The position numbers were made by a program, and so were the translations under genes. From Littorina saxatilis (Eukaryota; Mollusca; Gastropoda; Littorinimorpha; Littorinidae): a stretch of 64,000 nucleotides of DNA. Below, piece after piece: positions 10,312 to 22,131 of this stretch (its first letter is position 1; each line of letters begins with the position of its first letter). A model generated the notes under the pieces. That model had not been told where the DNA came from. It was given only the letters and a program-made list of their open reading frames with translations, and searched no databases. The stretch lies in the NCBI RefSeq assembly GCF_037325665.1, contig NC_090245.1:47922769-47986768 (forward strand). Direction: 5' to 3'.

Positions 10312-10880
10312 GTAGCCATGTAACGACGTGTTGGACTGATTTCTCTCTTTTAGGCTTTCCCTAAACCAGGTCTGTCGCACGCTGCCAGCCATACACTAAC
10401 ATGATCAGTCCATTGCCACACACTGCTGTTACGATCTCATTTTTTTTACTGGGCTGAGCTTTCACATTCGATATATACCTCAGACTGAAATGTTGCTTCC
10501 CGGTCAAATTAAAGAGGGTACACTTATTTGATGGAGAAAAGCATAACACTTTCTTGCAAGTGAAGGAAATTTGTGATGAAATTTAATAGATTTAACCCCA
10601 AAATTTGACTCCTTCGCAAACGTGCACTGTGTGGTTATGCCCATCCAATGAGAAGGGAAGGATTTTGAGGCAAAGCAAATTTCAAAAGTTATACATGTAT
10701 AACCTTCTTTTTTTTTTTTAATGAATTTGACCCCATGAATGTAAAGTACCTAAGTCCGATCATCAGTACTTTGGAAGGGAGGAGGGATATGCAGTGTGGA
10801 GTTTATACAAGATCAACAAGGCTAATTTTCTAAAGCTGGGCCCAGGCGAAAACTGAGACCGTTACACTCACTACCCACCA
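10312..10880. other. Intron, nothing recognised
   Basis: AT-rich sequence with a poly(T) tract at 10708-10719. No exon or element supported. Confidence 0.55.
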
Positions 10881-10884
10881 TACA

Positions 10885-11345
10885 CAGGACTGGGTGGCCG
10901 AGTGGTAACGCACTTGCGCTCGGAAGCGAGAGGTTGCGAGTTCGACCCTGGGTCAAGGCGTTAGCAATTTTCTCCCCCCTTTCCTTACCTAGGTGGTGGG
11001 TTCAAGTGCTAGTCTTTCGGATGAGACGAAAAACCGAGGTCCCTTCGTTTACACTACATTGGGGTGTGCACGTTAAAGATCCCACGATTGACAAAAGGGT
11101 CTTTCCTGGCAAAATTGTATAGGCATAGATAAAAAAAATGTCCACCAAAATACCCGTGTGACTTGCAATAATAGGCCGTGAAAAGTAGGATATGCACCGA
11201 AATGGCTGCGATCTGCTGGTCAATGTGAATGCGTGATGTATTGTGTAAAAAATTCCATCTCACACGGCATAAATAGATCCCTGCGCCTTGAGTCCGAGTC
11301 TGGAGATACGCGCGCGATATAAGACTTCATATAACATATAACATA
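10885..11345 (+). repeat. tRNA-Ser/Leu-like SINE (full)
   Basis: The head CTGGGTGGCCGAGTGGTAAC, GCACTTGCGCTCGGAAGCGA, GAGGTTGCGAGTTCGACCCT keeps both internal promoter boxes with a long-variable-arm spacing. The body contains TTCGGATGAGACGAAAAACC. The 3' part (AATAGGCCGTGAAAAGTAGG, then GCGCGCGATATAAGACTTCA) recurs at 30205-30390 and, inverted, at 44583-44775. Confidence 0.9.
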
Positions 11346-11397
11346 ACACTAACAGCATTATTACACGTCTGCTGCTCCGTGTTGTGTGTTGAGGTGC

Positions 11398-11900
11398 ATG
11401 CACTTTGCTAACCAGGTGCCTTCCCAGGCTGAGCACAGAGCTGTCACATACATTGTATCCAAGAGTGTGATTAATGTGGTGTGCACTTTGCTAACCAGGT
11501 GCCTTCCCAGGCTGAGCACAGAGCTGTCACATACATTGTATCCAAGAGTGTGATTAATGTGGTGTGCACTTTGCTAACCAGGTGCCTTCCCAGGCTGAGC
11601 ACAGAGCTGTCACATACATTGTATCCAAGAGTGTGATTAATGTGGTGTGCACTTTGCTAACCAGGTGCCTTCCCAGGCTGAGCACAGAGCTGTCACATAC
11701 ATTGTATCCAAGAGTGTGATTAATGTGGTGTGCACTTTGCTAACCAGGTGCCTTCCCAGGCTGAGCACAGAGCTGTCACATACATTGTATCCAAGAGTGT
11801 GATTAATGTGGTGTGCACTTTGCTAACCAGGTGCCTTCCCAGGCTGAGCAGAGAGCTGTCACATACATTGTATCCAAGAGTGTGATTAATATGGTGTGCA
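11398..11900 (+). repeat. 83-bp tandem array, 6 almost identical units
   Basis: The unit is GTGTGCACTTTGCTAACCAG, GTGCCTTCCCAGGCTGAGCA, CAGAGCTGTCACATACATTG, TATCCAAGAGTGTGATTAAT, GTG. Successive starts at 11481 and 11564 give an 83-bp period. The middle copies appear identical, with changes only at the ends, which indicates recent expansion. Confidence 0.95.
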
Positions 11901-12995
11901 CTCTGTTTGTTAACAACATGTCATCAGCACTAATGAAATTGGTATTCAAGGCTTGTTCTGTGAACTGTTAACTGTATAATGTGTTAACCAGGTGTCCAAT
12001 GCATGTTTATCAAACTGCTAATATATATAGGTCTGGTGAATATGTCACAAAATGATTTCCTGTATGTGAATGTGTCCTGAACATGTGTTTCTGAACATTG
12101 CAACTATATTTCTGTCAATGATATTATAGTTTCTGTGTATAGATGACATGTCTTAAAAAAAGTTTCAGTGATGTACATGTATGTGTATGTCTATATGCAA
12201 GTCGCTGAATGGATACAGATAATTTCTTGCTGATTTACCGTAGCTATAGATATGTGCATAAAGTTGATGTATTGTTTATGAGATGAGGAGACCCCAAAGA
12301 TAGAGACAGTCGCCCGCCCTGGTAAAGTATAGCATGGATTCACCTGGTTGTGCACACATGATGTTTGCCTTCTTATTCTTTGATTAAATTGTTCTCACTT
12401 TTTTGTGTTTGAATTACAAACTGCAATGTTGCATTTGATTTGTGCAGTTATGTTGTGGTGCATGGTCACCATTTTGATACACTGGATTTTCTTGCATTAA
12501 GCTCTCTCTGCTATATTTTTATTTACATGGCTCATATATTCTTTCATTCGTTTATGATTAACTGGTTTTAGTATTGTTTATGATGTTCTTTTTTTCACAA
12601 ATTGCTTGAATCTATTTGATTACATGTTTGTTTAAATGTTTGTTAACATTGTAGAAGTTGACTGTTGGATGTACAGAAGTCAGATCAATTATTTGTGCAG
12701 TCATGGAGCCAAGAGCAGTAGAGCATTTGCTTGATTTTTTTTATGCAATACTAGAACTGAGCATTTTTATTTATGTTATTTATTTATTTAGACTAAAAAT
12801 ATTAATGGTTGCAAATGAAAAGCTATTGTGGACAGTTCATACCAGCAGTGTGAAAGCCAGCAGGTCAAAGTGAGCAAACCTAAGTGATAAAAGTCAGAAC
12901 AATGTATTACACTGTGTTGTTTTATTGTGAGGAAAGACAGTTCATTGTAATACTGCTTTAAAATAATGCTAGTCAGTACAGTGTAATACACTTTG
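11901..12995. other. Intron, nothing recognised
   Basis: AT-rich intronic sequence. Small open frames at 12658-12873 lack splice or coding support. Confidence 0.5.
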
Positions 12996-13035
12996 TTGTT
13001 ACAGGGGAGTACGTGCTGATGGTGTATGAGAGAGT
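12996..13035 (+). repeat. Decoy copy of the exon I acceptor and exon start
   Basis: TTGTTACAGGGGAGTACGTG CTGATGGTG copies the acceptor and first 20 coding bases of exon I at 13541-13570 with one change (CTG for TTG), then diverges into TATGAGAGAGTTATG. No donor consistent with phase follows closely. Confidence 0.75.
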
Positions 13036-13082
13036 TATGTTATGTACACTGTGTATGTGTATGTAAGAGAGGGGAGGAACCA

Positions 13083-13520
13083 AGAGAGATCGAGTGGCAG
13101 TGGTTAGAACGCTTGCCTCTCATACTGGAGGTGGTCAGTTCATCCCCCACTTGGGGCGAATACAAATACACTATTTTTCTGTGAGCTTTCCAGTCAACCC
13201 GGCTGGAAATGGGTAAGTGACGTAATTAGGACCGGGGAAGGCAAAAGCAGCGAGGGAGAGGAGATTGGCACAGCCCTCATATAGCTGGCCCAAGAAAAGT
13301 TAGGGTCTGTAACATCTTGATCAAATATGGTCATGAGAATACCTTACCTTAACCTTAAAGGGGTACCTGACCGTAGTTTGGACCGGGGAAGGCAAATTTT
13401 AAGGCAGCAAGAGAGAGGAGATGGGCACATGCAGCCTTCATAAATCTGGCCCAAGAAAAGTTGAGATCTCCAACATCTTGATCAAATACGGTCATGGGAA
13501 TACCTTGCCCTAACCTTTTT
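13083..13520 (+). repeat. tRNA-headed SINE and a partial tandem second copy
   Basis: A tRNA-like head (GATCGAGTGGCAGTGGTTAG, AACGCTTGCC) leads into a body with GACCGGGGAAGGCAA, CTGGCCCAAGAAAAGTT and CATCTTGATCAAATA. The body segment at about 13230-13355 is repeated at 13375-13515. Confidence 0.7.
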
Positions 13521-13549
13521 AGGTAACAACCCTCTGTGTCTTGTTACAG

Positions 13550-13670
13550 GGGAGTACGTGTTGATGGTGCAGGATGTGACCAATCCGCCCTTCCTGGGCA
13601 CGCGACTGGAGCCCGTCTTCCTCATGCTCAAGCTGAAGCGACCCAAGAAGATCATCGTCAAGAAACCAAA
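13550..13670 (+). CDS. Host gene coding exon I
   Basis: The acceptor is GTCTTGTTACAG and the donor is CCAAA|GTAGGT. It enters in phase 1 and leaves in phase 2. It encodes GEYVLMVQDVTNPPFLGTRL, then EPVFLMLKLKRPKKIIVKKP and K. This is the most protein-like block of the gene, with alternating hydrophobic residues that suggest beta strands, followed by a basic patch. Confidence 0.75.
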
Positions 13671-13679
13671 GTAGGTTAC

Positions 13680-14070
13680 CCACCCCTCGTCACCCATTGA
13701 CCTTGTCAGCTCCCCTCAGCTCCTGTGTCTCCTTCACCTAACCTTGAACGCAACTTGACCTTGAACTCAATGTGATACAAAATGTACCCAGGTCAATGTG
13801 TGACTAGCCTGATTGTGACCTTTACTTAACCTTGACCTCAGCCTGCCTTGTCCTGCACTGTGTCCTAGCTGACCTTATTCTGGTCTGACTTACCCATGTT
13901 CTCTGACCCTGTGTGACATTTACCCTTTAACCTCTGTGACCTTCGGTGCGACCAGAGCTTGCAAAGACTGCCTGCCTCTCCTGCTCATGTTTGCTGACCT
14001 TGTGACCTTGTGACATTGATCACTGAATTTTGTCAACTTTTTTCCCAACAATATAAAAGCTGCATGGCTT
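13680..14070 (+). repeat. Degenerate TGACCTTG-rich repeat
   Basis: Scattered CCTTGAC, TGACCTT and ACCTTGAAC words recur through this intron stretch. It is a low-order decayed repeat with no frame or element. Confidence 0.5.
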
Positions 14071-14125
14071 CAGCTACCTCATTCTTACAAGAAGATAATT
14101 GTAAATACTTACAGATTTTATAGGT

Positions 14126-14248
14126 GCCATGGCTGCCTAAATGGCGGGGAAAAACGGTCATACACGTAAAATTCCACTTGTGCAAAAAAACCACGAGTGT
14201 ACGTGGGAGTTTCAGCCGACGAACGCAGAAGAAGGAGAAGAAGAATAG
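14126..14248 (+). repeat. SINE 3' fragment
   Basis: ATGGCTGCCTAAATGGCGGG, then GTCATACACGTAAAA, GTGGGAGTTTCAGCC and (GAA)n match the 3' third of the SINE at 5638-5986. It is 5'-truncated. Confidence 0.75.
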
Positions 14249-14249
14249 G

Positions 14250-15170
14250 TGCTGATTTTAATTTTGCATGCTGTTGTTGAAGTCTATGGTGGATTCATGA
14301 AGCTAGGAGTTTTAACAAGTGTTCCAGCTTTCAAGCTATGTTCTTGTAAGCTGCCTTCAACTAAAGATTTGAAATTGATGATGAATGCGCTATGTATGCT
14401 GGCAGTGTGTGTGCTTTGAAGCCTGTGCTGTTGTCACTGTGCAGGCATAATAATACTGATGGTGGTGGTATATTTTTTTTTCTTTTCTATGATTCAGATG
14501 AGAAAAATTTAAATTTGTGATAGAATTTGCTTGATTGAATAAGAGAATGTGTACCAGTGGTATTCTGTCCAGTTTAGAAGACATGTACATGTACTACATG
14601 TACTACTGTTGCTGTACATAGCATATGGTTAGTATTCATTCATTTACATTACAGTACTTTAAAGTTAATTTTAGAATGCAGTTTCAACAAGGAGAAAAAA
14701 AACCATGGACATGTCTAGTTTCAAGAGAAAACTAATGAACAGCAGTATTATGGGGAATTTATTACTGGGTTCAATACTTTGTTAAAACTGGGTACCCAAC
14801 ATGTCATTGAGAGCTAAGCCAACTTTTTGATAGGGATTCAGTAATGTTTAAGGAAGGGTTCACATCATCATATGCTGTAAGGATGTGCAGCAAGTTTAAA
14901 AGCTTTATTGCAAGATTGTCCCGCCTTATTCCATCATACATGTGTTTCATCGCAAACCTTGACGTCATCAAAGAAAACATACTTTGAATTCACGGAATGA
15001 AAAATATTTGAAAGTAAACTTGAAGAATTTTTTATTTATTTCCTTTTTTTGTTTTCTTGTGGAATACCTGTTCGTCTACCTTTATCTTACATTAAAGTGC
15101 ATGTTGACGTGGTGCCATTAGCGGAATCTGTGTGTGTGTCTGTTTTGTTCAGCTTTCAATTCCTTTACCA
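14250..15170. other. Intron, nothing recognised
   Basis: AT-rich sequence without supported features. Confidence 0.5.
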
Positions 15171-15175
15171 TGACA

Positions 15176-15308
15176 ATAACCTTTCCAGTTCAGCACTGAC
15201 CTTGTACCATTGACCTTGTAACACCATGACCTTGTAACACCATGACCTTGTAACACCATTAACCTTGTGCCAGCAATGACCTTGTAACAGTATTGACCTT
15301 GTAACTGC
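15176..15308 (+). repeat. 16-bp minisatellite (TGACCTTGTAACACCA)
   Basis: About eight degenerate units of TGACCTTGTAACACCA lie directly upstream of the last coding exon. Confidence 0.85.
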
Positions 15309-15330
15309 TGTGGTTGTTGTTGCGGTGCAG

Positions 15331-15397
15331 TGGGGAGGATGAGGGTATAGAGATGGAGGCAGAGGAAGACAGTTTCAGTGATTAGCTGTCTGCACAG
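15331..15397 (+). CDS. Host gene last coding exon, stop at 15383-15385
   Basis: The acceptor is TTGTTGCGGTGCAG; phase 2 entry restores AA|T. It encodes NGEDEGIEMEAEEDSFSD, then TAG. Twelve nt of 3' UTR follow before a donor CACAG|GTGAGT. That implies a spliced 3' UTR only about 12 nt past the stop, a position not expected to trigger nonsense-mediated decay. Confidence 0.65.
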
Positions 15398-15511
15398 GTG
15401 AGTTACTGTCATTGAATCGTCACTTGACGAACATGTTGCTGCTGATGCTGATTTTCACTGCAGTAAGCAATTCATTGACATTGCATGAAGCTGCAACACT
15501 GCTCTTTTTTT

Positions 15512-16332
15512 ACATTTAGTCAAGTTTTGACTAAATGTTTTAACATAAAGGGGGGAATCGAGACGAGGGTCGTGGTGTATGTGTGTCTATCTGTCTGTCT
15601 GTGTGTGTGTGAAGAGCGATTCAGACTAAACTACTGGGCCAATCTTTATGAAATTTGACATGAGAGTTCCTGGGTATGATATCCCCGGACGTTTTTTTCA
15701 TTTTTTCGATGAATACCTTTGATGACGTCATATCCGGCTTTTTGTAAAAGTTGAGGCGGCACTGTCACACCCTCATTTTTCAATCAAATTGATTGAAATT
15801 TTGGCAAATCAATCTTCGACGAAGGCCGGGGTTTGGTATTGCATTTCAGCTTGGTGGCTTAAAAACTAATGAGTGAGTTTGGTCATTAAAAATCGGAAAC
15901 TTGTAATTAAATTTTATTTTTATTAAACGATCCAAAAACAATTCCATCCTATTCTTCGTCATTTTCTGATTCCAAAAACATATACATATGTTATATTTAG
16001 ATTAAAAACAAGCTCTGAAAATTAAAAATATAAAAATTATGATCAAAATTAAATTTCCAAAATTGTTTTAAAAACTATTTCATCTTATTCCTTGTCGGTT
16101 CCTGATTCCAAAAACATATAGATATGATATGTTTGGATTAAAAACACGCTCAGAAAGTTAAAACGAAGAGAGGTACAGTAAAGCGTGCTATGAAGCACAG
16201 CGCAATCGCTACCGCGCCTAACAGGCTCGTCACTTTCACTGCCTTTTGCACTAGCGGCGGACTACGTTCAGTTTCATTCTGTGAGTTCCACAGCTTGGCT
16301 AAATGTAGTAATTTCGCCTTACGCGACATGTT
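15512..16332. mobile_element. Interspersed TIR-like repeat, copy 1 (about 820 bp)
   Basis: It starts ACATTTAGTCAAGTTTTGAC and ends CTTGGCTAAATGTAGTAATT followed by CGCCTTACGCGAC, so ACATTTAGTCAAG and CTTGRCTAAATGT form inverted termini. The interior (GAATCGAGACGAGGGTCGTG, CGATTCAGACTAAACTACTG, TGATGACGTCATATCCGGCT) matches 21982-22872 in the same orientation. No ORF. It looks like a non-autonomous DNA element. Confidence 0.7.
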
Positions 16333-16808
16333 CTTTTTTGGGGTTGAATTTTTGTTTTTTGTTGTTGGATTGTTTTGTTTGTTTGTTGTTTGTTTACCGT
16401 ATTTGTTTTATCCCAGCGAAGCTGGAGGTATCCCGTGAACGCTATACTGTAATCGACTTGAGAAATGTGCACACCGAATAATACATGATAAAGAAGGATT
16501 CTTTGTGCCCGGCTACGTGCTACAGTTGGAGATGGAAGTTCACCAAAAATTGGGACCATACTAACAAAAATACGGTGGGTGCAATAGTCGCCCCCATTTT
16601 TTCAGCAAACGCCACCCAAGGCCGTTTTGGACGGGTAGAAATTCCGTAGTTTCCAAGTCTATGGATAAAGCTCGCGTAAGAAGAATACGTCACGGTCGAA
16701 AGTCTTTGACGTCAATTAATGCATCATGACGTCATGCCTCCCTGAAGTCTTTCTCTCTCGCGCAATGTGTGTGTTTGTGTTCATTTTGTGCACATGTGTT
16801 AGTGTTAC

Positions 16809-16858
<50 letters not shown>

Positions 16859-17058
16859 CACGCGTGCATGAGTCTGTACTCGTGTGTGTGTAAGTGTGTG
16901 TGTGGGCATAAGTGTATGTGTGTGCGTGTATGTGTGTTTGTTTGTGAAGGTGTGTATGTCCGTCTGTCCATATGTGCGTATGGGTGTGTGTATGAAGTTT
17001 TTTTGTGAGAGAGTGAGTGAGTGCGTGTTAGTGAGTATGTGTGTGTGTGTGACTTGGG

Positions 17059-17127
<69 letters not shown>

Positions 17128-17254
17128 AGAGAGAGAGTGTGTGTGTGTGTGTGAATGTGTGTGTGCATGAGTTTGTGTGTATGTTTGTGTGTGTATGAGT
17201 GTGCATATGTGTTTGTTTGTAAAGGTGTGTGTGTCCGACTGTCTATGTACGTAT

Positions 17255-17546
17255 TTGTTTGTTTGTTTGCTTAACGCCCAGCCGACCACGAAGGGCCATA
17301 TCAGGGCGGTGCTGCTTTGACATATATAACGTGCGCCACACACAAGACAGAAGTCGCAGCACAGGCTTCATGTCTCACCCAGTCACATTATTCCTACACC
17401 GGACCAACCAGTCCTAGCACTAACCCCACAATGCCAGACTCCAGGCGGAGCAGCCACTAGATTGCCAATTTTAAAGTCTTATGTATGACCCGGCCGGGGT
17501 TCGAACCCACGACCTCCCTTACCACTAGGCCAACCGTGCCGGTCTA
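17255..17546 (-). repeat. tRNA-headed SINE, minus strand
   Basis: Read on the minus strand, it begins GACCGGCACGGTTGGCCTAG with a B box GGTTCGAACCCCGGCC and ends TTAAGCAAACAAACAAACAA. It recurs at 18105-18412 (minus) and 30926-31232 (plus). This copy lacks part of the head between the A and B boxes. Confidence 0.85.
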
Positions 17547-17605
17547 TGTGCGTATAAGTGTGTGTTTTGTGTGTATGAGATTTGTGTGAGTCAATGTGTG
17601 TGTGG

Positions 17606-17670
<65 letters not shown>

Positions 17671-18104
17671 CGTATGTACAGTGTGTGTGTGTGTGTGTAT
17701 GTGTGTCTGTTTGTATAAGAGAGAAAGAGAGAGAGAGAGAGAGTGGGTGGGTGTGTGTGCGTAAGTGTATGTGTGTGTGCATGTGTGTTTGTTTGTAAAG
17801 GTGTTTATGTCCGTCTGTCTATATGTGCGTATGGGGGGGTGTTTTGTGTGTATGAAGTGTGTGTGAGAGAGTGAGTGAGTGCGTGTGAGTGAGTGTGTAT
17901 GTGTGTACGTGTGTAACTTGGGGTGTGTGTGTGTGCGTGTGCGTGTGTGTGTGTGTGTAAGAAAGACTGAGAGAGAGAGGGAGAAAGAGTGTGTGTGTGT
18001 GAATGTGTGTGTGCATGAGTGTGTGTGTATGTTTGTGTGTGTATGAGTGTGTATATGTGTTTGTTTGAAAAGGTGTGTCTGTCCGTCTGTCTATGTGCGT
18101 ATTT

Positions 18105-18412
18105 GTTTGTTTGTTTGCTTAACGCCCAGCCGACCACGAAGGGCCATAATTATCAGGGCGGTGCTGCTTTGAGATATAACGTGCGCCACACACAAGGCAG
18201 AAGTCGCAGCACAGGCTTCATGTCTCACCCAGTCACATTATTATGACACCGGACCAACCAGTCCTAGCATGCACTAACCCCATAATGCCAGACGACAGGC
18301 GGAGCAGCCACTAGATTGCCAATTTTAAAGTCTCAGGTATGACCCGGCCTGGGTTCTAACCCACAACCTCCCGATCACGGGGCGGACGCCTTACCACTAG
18401 GCCAACCGTGTA
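18105..18412 (-). repeat. tRNA-headed SINE, minus strand, second copy
   Basis: Same family as 17255-17546 with a fuller head (GGCCTAGTGGTAAGGCGTCC on the minus strand). Its position in the internally duplicated part of copy A suggests it arose by segment duplication, not by a new insertion. Confidence 0.85.
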
Positions 18413-18454
18413 TGTGCGTATGAGTGTGTGTTTTGTGTGTATGAGATTTGTGTG

Positions 18455-18522
<68 letters not shown>

Positions 18523-18712
18523 TTTGTAAAGGTGTTTATGTCCGTCTGTCTATATGTGCGTATGGGGGTGTGTTTTGCCGTGTATGAAGTGTGTGTGAGA
18601 GAGTGAGTGAGTGCGTGTGAGTGAGTGTGTATGTGTGTACGTGTGTGACTTGGGGTGTGTGTGTGTGTGAGTGCGTGTGAGTGAGTGTGTAGGTGTGTAT
18701 GTGTGTGACTTG

Positions 18713-18779
<67 letters not shown>

Positions 18780-18999
18780 CGTGTGTGTGTTCGTGTGTGT
18801 GTGTGTTTGAGAGAGAGAAAGAGAGAGAGTAAGAGGGAGGTTTGTCTTTCGCTGGGGTATGCAGTGCCTTGGCGTTGCACATCTACTTAATTGTTTTTGT
18901 GTTCATTTACATTAAATGATTGAAATGTGCGCTCACTTTGTACTGTTTTGACTTGTGTGCGTATATGTTTTCTTTTCGGTTTTAATTTGTTACATGCAG

Positions 19000-19115
19000 A
19001 AAGTGACTGGCATGTGATGATTGGATTGTGGGATGAAAGCATGGTGTGTGTGTGCAAGTTATGCCATGTCATGAAGTGGATTGTAGTGTGAATAAAGGAT
19101 CTTTTCTGAAAACGT
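19000..19115 (+). other. Candidate terminal 3' UTR exon of the host gene
   Basis: An acceptor TAATTTGTTACATGCAG is followed by about 115 nt of unique sequence with AATAAA at 19091-19096 and a GT-rich start downstream. It would pair with the donor at 15398. The link is inferred from position and signals only. Confidence 0.35.
19091..19096 (+). promoter_or_regulatory. Polyadenylation signal AATAAA
   Basis: GTGTGAATAAAGGATC is the first canonical signal in non-repetitive sequence after the host stop codon and lies at a plausible distance from a cleavage site near 19112. Confidence 0.4.
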
Positions 19116-20498
19116 GTTCTGCCCTATCTTTTTACACTGACTTCAAACTTCACACCAACACACTCCAAACACAGAATTTTGGGAGGATGCAGACTTATTA
19201 TTTCCTCACCAAAATATAACACAATTCTTCACTTCAAATACATCAATACGAGTCAACTTCTTGAACACACAGTTCACACAACATATAGCATTCACTCAAT
19301 GCATGTAAATACATAGTATAAAGATACTTTCTCAAAGATAGATTAACGCACAAGATAAGGTGCTGACAGACACTCACGAGTTCGTATCACGGCTCACTGC
19401 ATGTCGTCATTTACACATCCTTGTGTCGCTGAATCCCGTAGATGATGAATTCCCAGAAACTTTCCTTATAGGTGCCAACACACACCTTTCACGTTTCTCC
19501 CCGAGAAACATTTCCGCCATTAGCGAAAATAACCGTCGTCGCTACGACCGGTACGATGAAGACTCCGCCGTCTAGCCATCTGCGCCGATGTGGTCCTTTG
19601 CTCTCCAGCATCGCTCCGCGCTCTTAAGTGTGAGGTCCCTCCCTCTCTCACGTCCTCATGAACCCTTGTCATGGAAACCCCTAAAGAATTAACCCAAGTC
19701 TTAGTACACATTCTCTTAAACCCTCTCCTCTTCCTACATTAAAGTCATGTAAACATCTCTCTCGTTCATTCTACATTCACATTCCGTCCACAGACAAAAT
19801 CCAACTATACTTCATCCATGAATCACTTAATCCATCACTGACACTACACGTGACACATAGTATCACTGTCTTAAACATAACATAAATGCGTAACAGCAAT
19901 TATGTTCAAGAATTTACCAACGAAAACCATAACACAATCACAACAAGAATTCTCTCAAAACTTCACACTAGAATTTAGTGCACTTTGTATACACTAACCT
20001 TTACATTCCAGCTATGTATTCCAACTTCAATAATATACAACATAGTAAATCACTTACCTTAAGAGACCCGTCTCTTGAAAGAGTACTTGTTCCCCGAACA
20101 AGACCGACACGCGCTGACAACCTTCTCGGTTGAAAATCTTAAACGCTGTGACGTTATTAAACCCAGACCAGCTACATTTCTCATAAACACAACTCATGTC
20201 AAACTATGGTTTTCTCGTGCAACACACGAAACCAGTGATAACGCTACTCCTGTCCCCAACGCATCGCACTTCAATATTTAGGGAGGTTAACTTGAAAACA
20301 CGACGTGGTTTCACATCACAAATATGCTACTCACATCTTTGTGACATGCCAATAATTATGTTCCAGCACATTCAGTACAGTTTGATTCTGTCCTGCTGTC
20401 CTGTGTTTTGAAACTGTGCATGCTTGCTTTGACATGTACATAGGCACACACAACACTTGCATGGGCGCACTCTTGCATGAAGGCACACACACACACTG

Positions 20499-20540
<42 letters not shown>

Positions 20541-21980
20541 CAACTGAAACATGTTCATGTACGTATATGAAGAGTAGTTTTAAAAAGGGAATGTTTTTGT
20601 GTGTTATGTTCACCCCATTTCATCACATTGTAGTCTTCCAGTGGCGCATCGCAACAGGTAAATAAAGCTGCATGCCGTTGTTTAAAGCCATTATGTGTTG
20701 TTTTATAAATGTGATTTTCTCTCTGGGTTTACCTTATATGGCACTGTAGTCTTTTGTCTGTACCTATCTCGTATAGATGCACACTTTTTGCACATGTACA
20801 GCATGTAGTGTACAAACATAGCAATTTGGTACGTCATTATTCCAAAGTGATCACACAGTTTGGTGATATGGTGAATGTAAGTCGTGTTTTGATTACTAAC
20901 CTTAGATATGCTTCTTGATACAAGAGATATCTGTCTGCCACCCTGTTGCCACCCCCACCCATCCCCCCTCACTCCCAGGTCAGTCTTCGACCTTTGACCT
21001 TAACCCATAGCTTTGCTTTCACATGTTGACATGGACCTGGTTGGGTTCATCGTGTATCATTCCAGCGTCGCGGACGACGCTGGTATCTGTGGTTGGGAAG
21101 AACGTGCCTGTGGAGAATTAGTCTCCAAGCCAAAGCGCGCTGACTCTCCAAGCCAAAACAATTTCAAAGCTGAAAAAAATGTACAATTTACGCGAAACGA
21201 TTAAACACAGCTTTCGGGTGTTTTTTTTAATCTAAGATGTACATAAATATACCACTCCGACCATAAGGAAAAGAAAAAAGACACACCAAAAAAAAGACCG
21301 AGAGGAGCCGAGTCAATCCGAGACCAACCGAGAGGACGTGTTTCGCGCCGTTTCGACGTCGTTTGTTCAGATGCGGCCGGTTGGATCAGTTGCGGTCATA
21401 CAGGGGCGCCTTGCACAAGAAAAGATCTTCAACAATCCCGATCATCATCATGGTACAATAATGTTTTGTGCGCCCCCATGTATGTGTTCTGTGCTAATAA
21501 TGCACGGTTGTGAAATGTCCGTACACATTTTGTGGCACTATGTAATTGTTAGTGCATCCTCCGGCGGATGCTTCGTGCTAAAAATGCACTTCCATTAAAA
21601 TATTGTACGCTCATGTCAGTAATATATTTTCAATTGTTTCTCTGTCAATTTCAAGTGTTTGTTTCCAATTACTTCAGTATCTCCCTGTTGCAATTCCAGG
21701 TGATTCATTATGCATGTGCCAATTTGAGGTGTTTAATTCTGATTCCTGTATTTACAGTGTAAAATTAAAACTATTGTTTTCAAACATTCCTATGACACCT
21801 GGTAATGGTTCTGTGGTTTTGTTTTTAATTTGTATTTTGTTTTTCTGCAATAAATATTTGAAATGGATCTGAGGCCGACTTACTACTTTTAGCACTCTTT
21901 TTCACCACATTCCCACGTACAGATATTGCAATATCAACTCTTCCTTTCTACCTGTTTCAAACAAGCTCTATTTTTTAATT
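19116..21980. other. Intergenic, no gene supported
   Basis: AT-rich sequence with an (AC)n run at 20501-20537. It includes a GC-richer patch at 19490-19640 and another at 21040-21440 with CGCGGACGACGC. Open frames of 60-90 codons have no coding features. An AATAAA at 21849 has no gene that I can tie to it. Confidence 0.5.
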
Positions 21981-21981
21981 A

Positions 21982-22080
21982 AAAAGTTTTTACTAAATGT
22001 CTTAACATAGAGGGGGGAATCGAGACGAGGGTCTTGGTGTATGTGCGTGTGTGTGTGTGCCTGTATGTATGTGTGTATGT

Positions 22081-22131
<51 letters not shown>

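Larger units (their letters stand above)
16408..18892 (-). repeat. GT-rich composite repeat, copy A (inverted partner at 30391-32129)
   Basis: It runs from TTATCCCAGCGAAGCTGGAG to GGCGTTGCACATCTACTTAA and is the reverse complement of 30391-32129 at both ends and through unique stretches such as GCAAACGCCACCCAAGGCCG and TGACGTCATGCCTCC. The middle is (GT)n, (GA)n and two SINE copies. It is longer than copy B mainly because a segment of about 0.85 kb is internally duplicated (17230-18055 and 18065 onward). Long HTHT and CVCV frames here are artefacts. Confidence 0.85.
66..19115 (+). other. 3' half of a host gene (unrecognised family), spliced model
   Basis: Ten coding segments joined by consensus splice sites give one open frame to a TAG at 15385. 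Internal introns are phase 1 until the last coding intron, which is phase 2; such regularity is unlikely by chance. The predicted C-terminal part (about 330 residues) runs from an acidic Glu/Asp/Gly-rich stretch, through a Pro-rich segment with YVEWNNLQL and a Lys-rich stretch, to a compact block (YVLMVQDVTNPPFLGTRLEP) and an acidic tail ending EEDSFSD. No catalytic motif, signal peptide or membrane segment is visible in this part. The 5' exons lie before the window. I do not recognise the family. Exon boundaries are by eye and small exons may be missing. Confidence 0.65.

Noticed and set aside
16732-18880. HTHTHT/CVCVCV open frames here and at 30.0-31.8, 45.9-46.7, 62.6-62.9 and 63.2-63.5 kb
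   Set aside because: Translations of (GT)n/(AC)n microsatellites.
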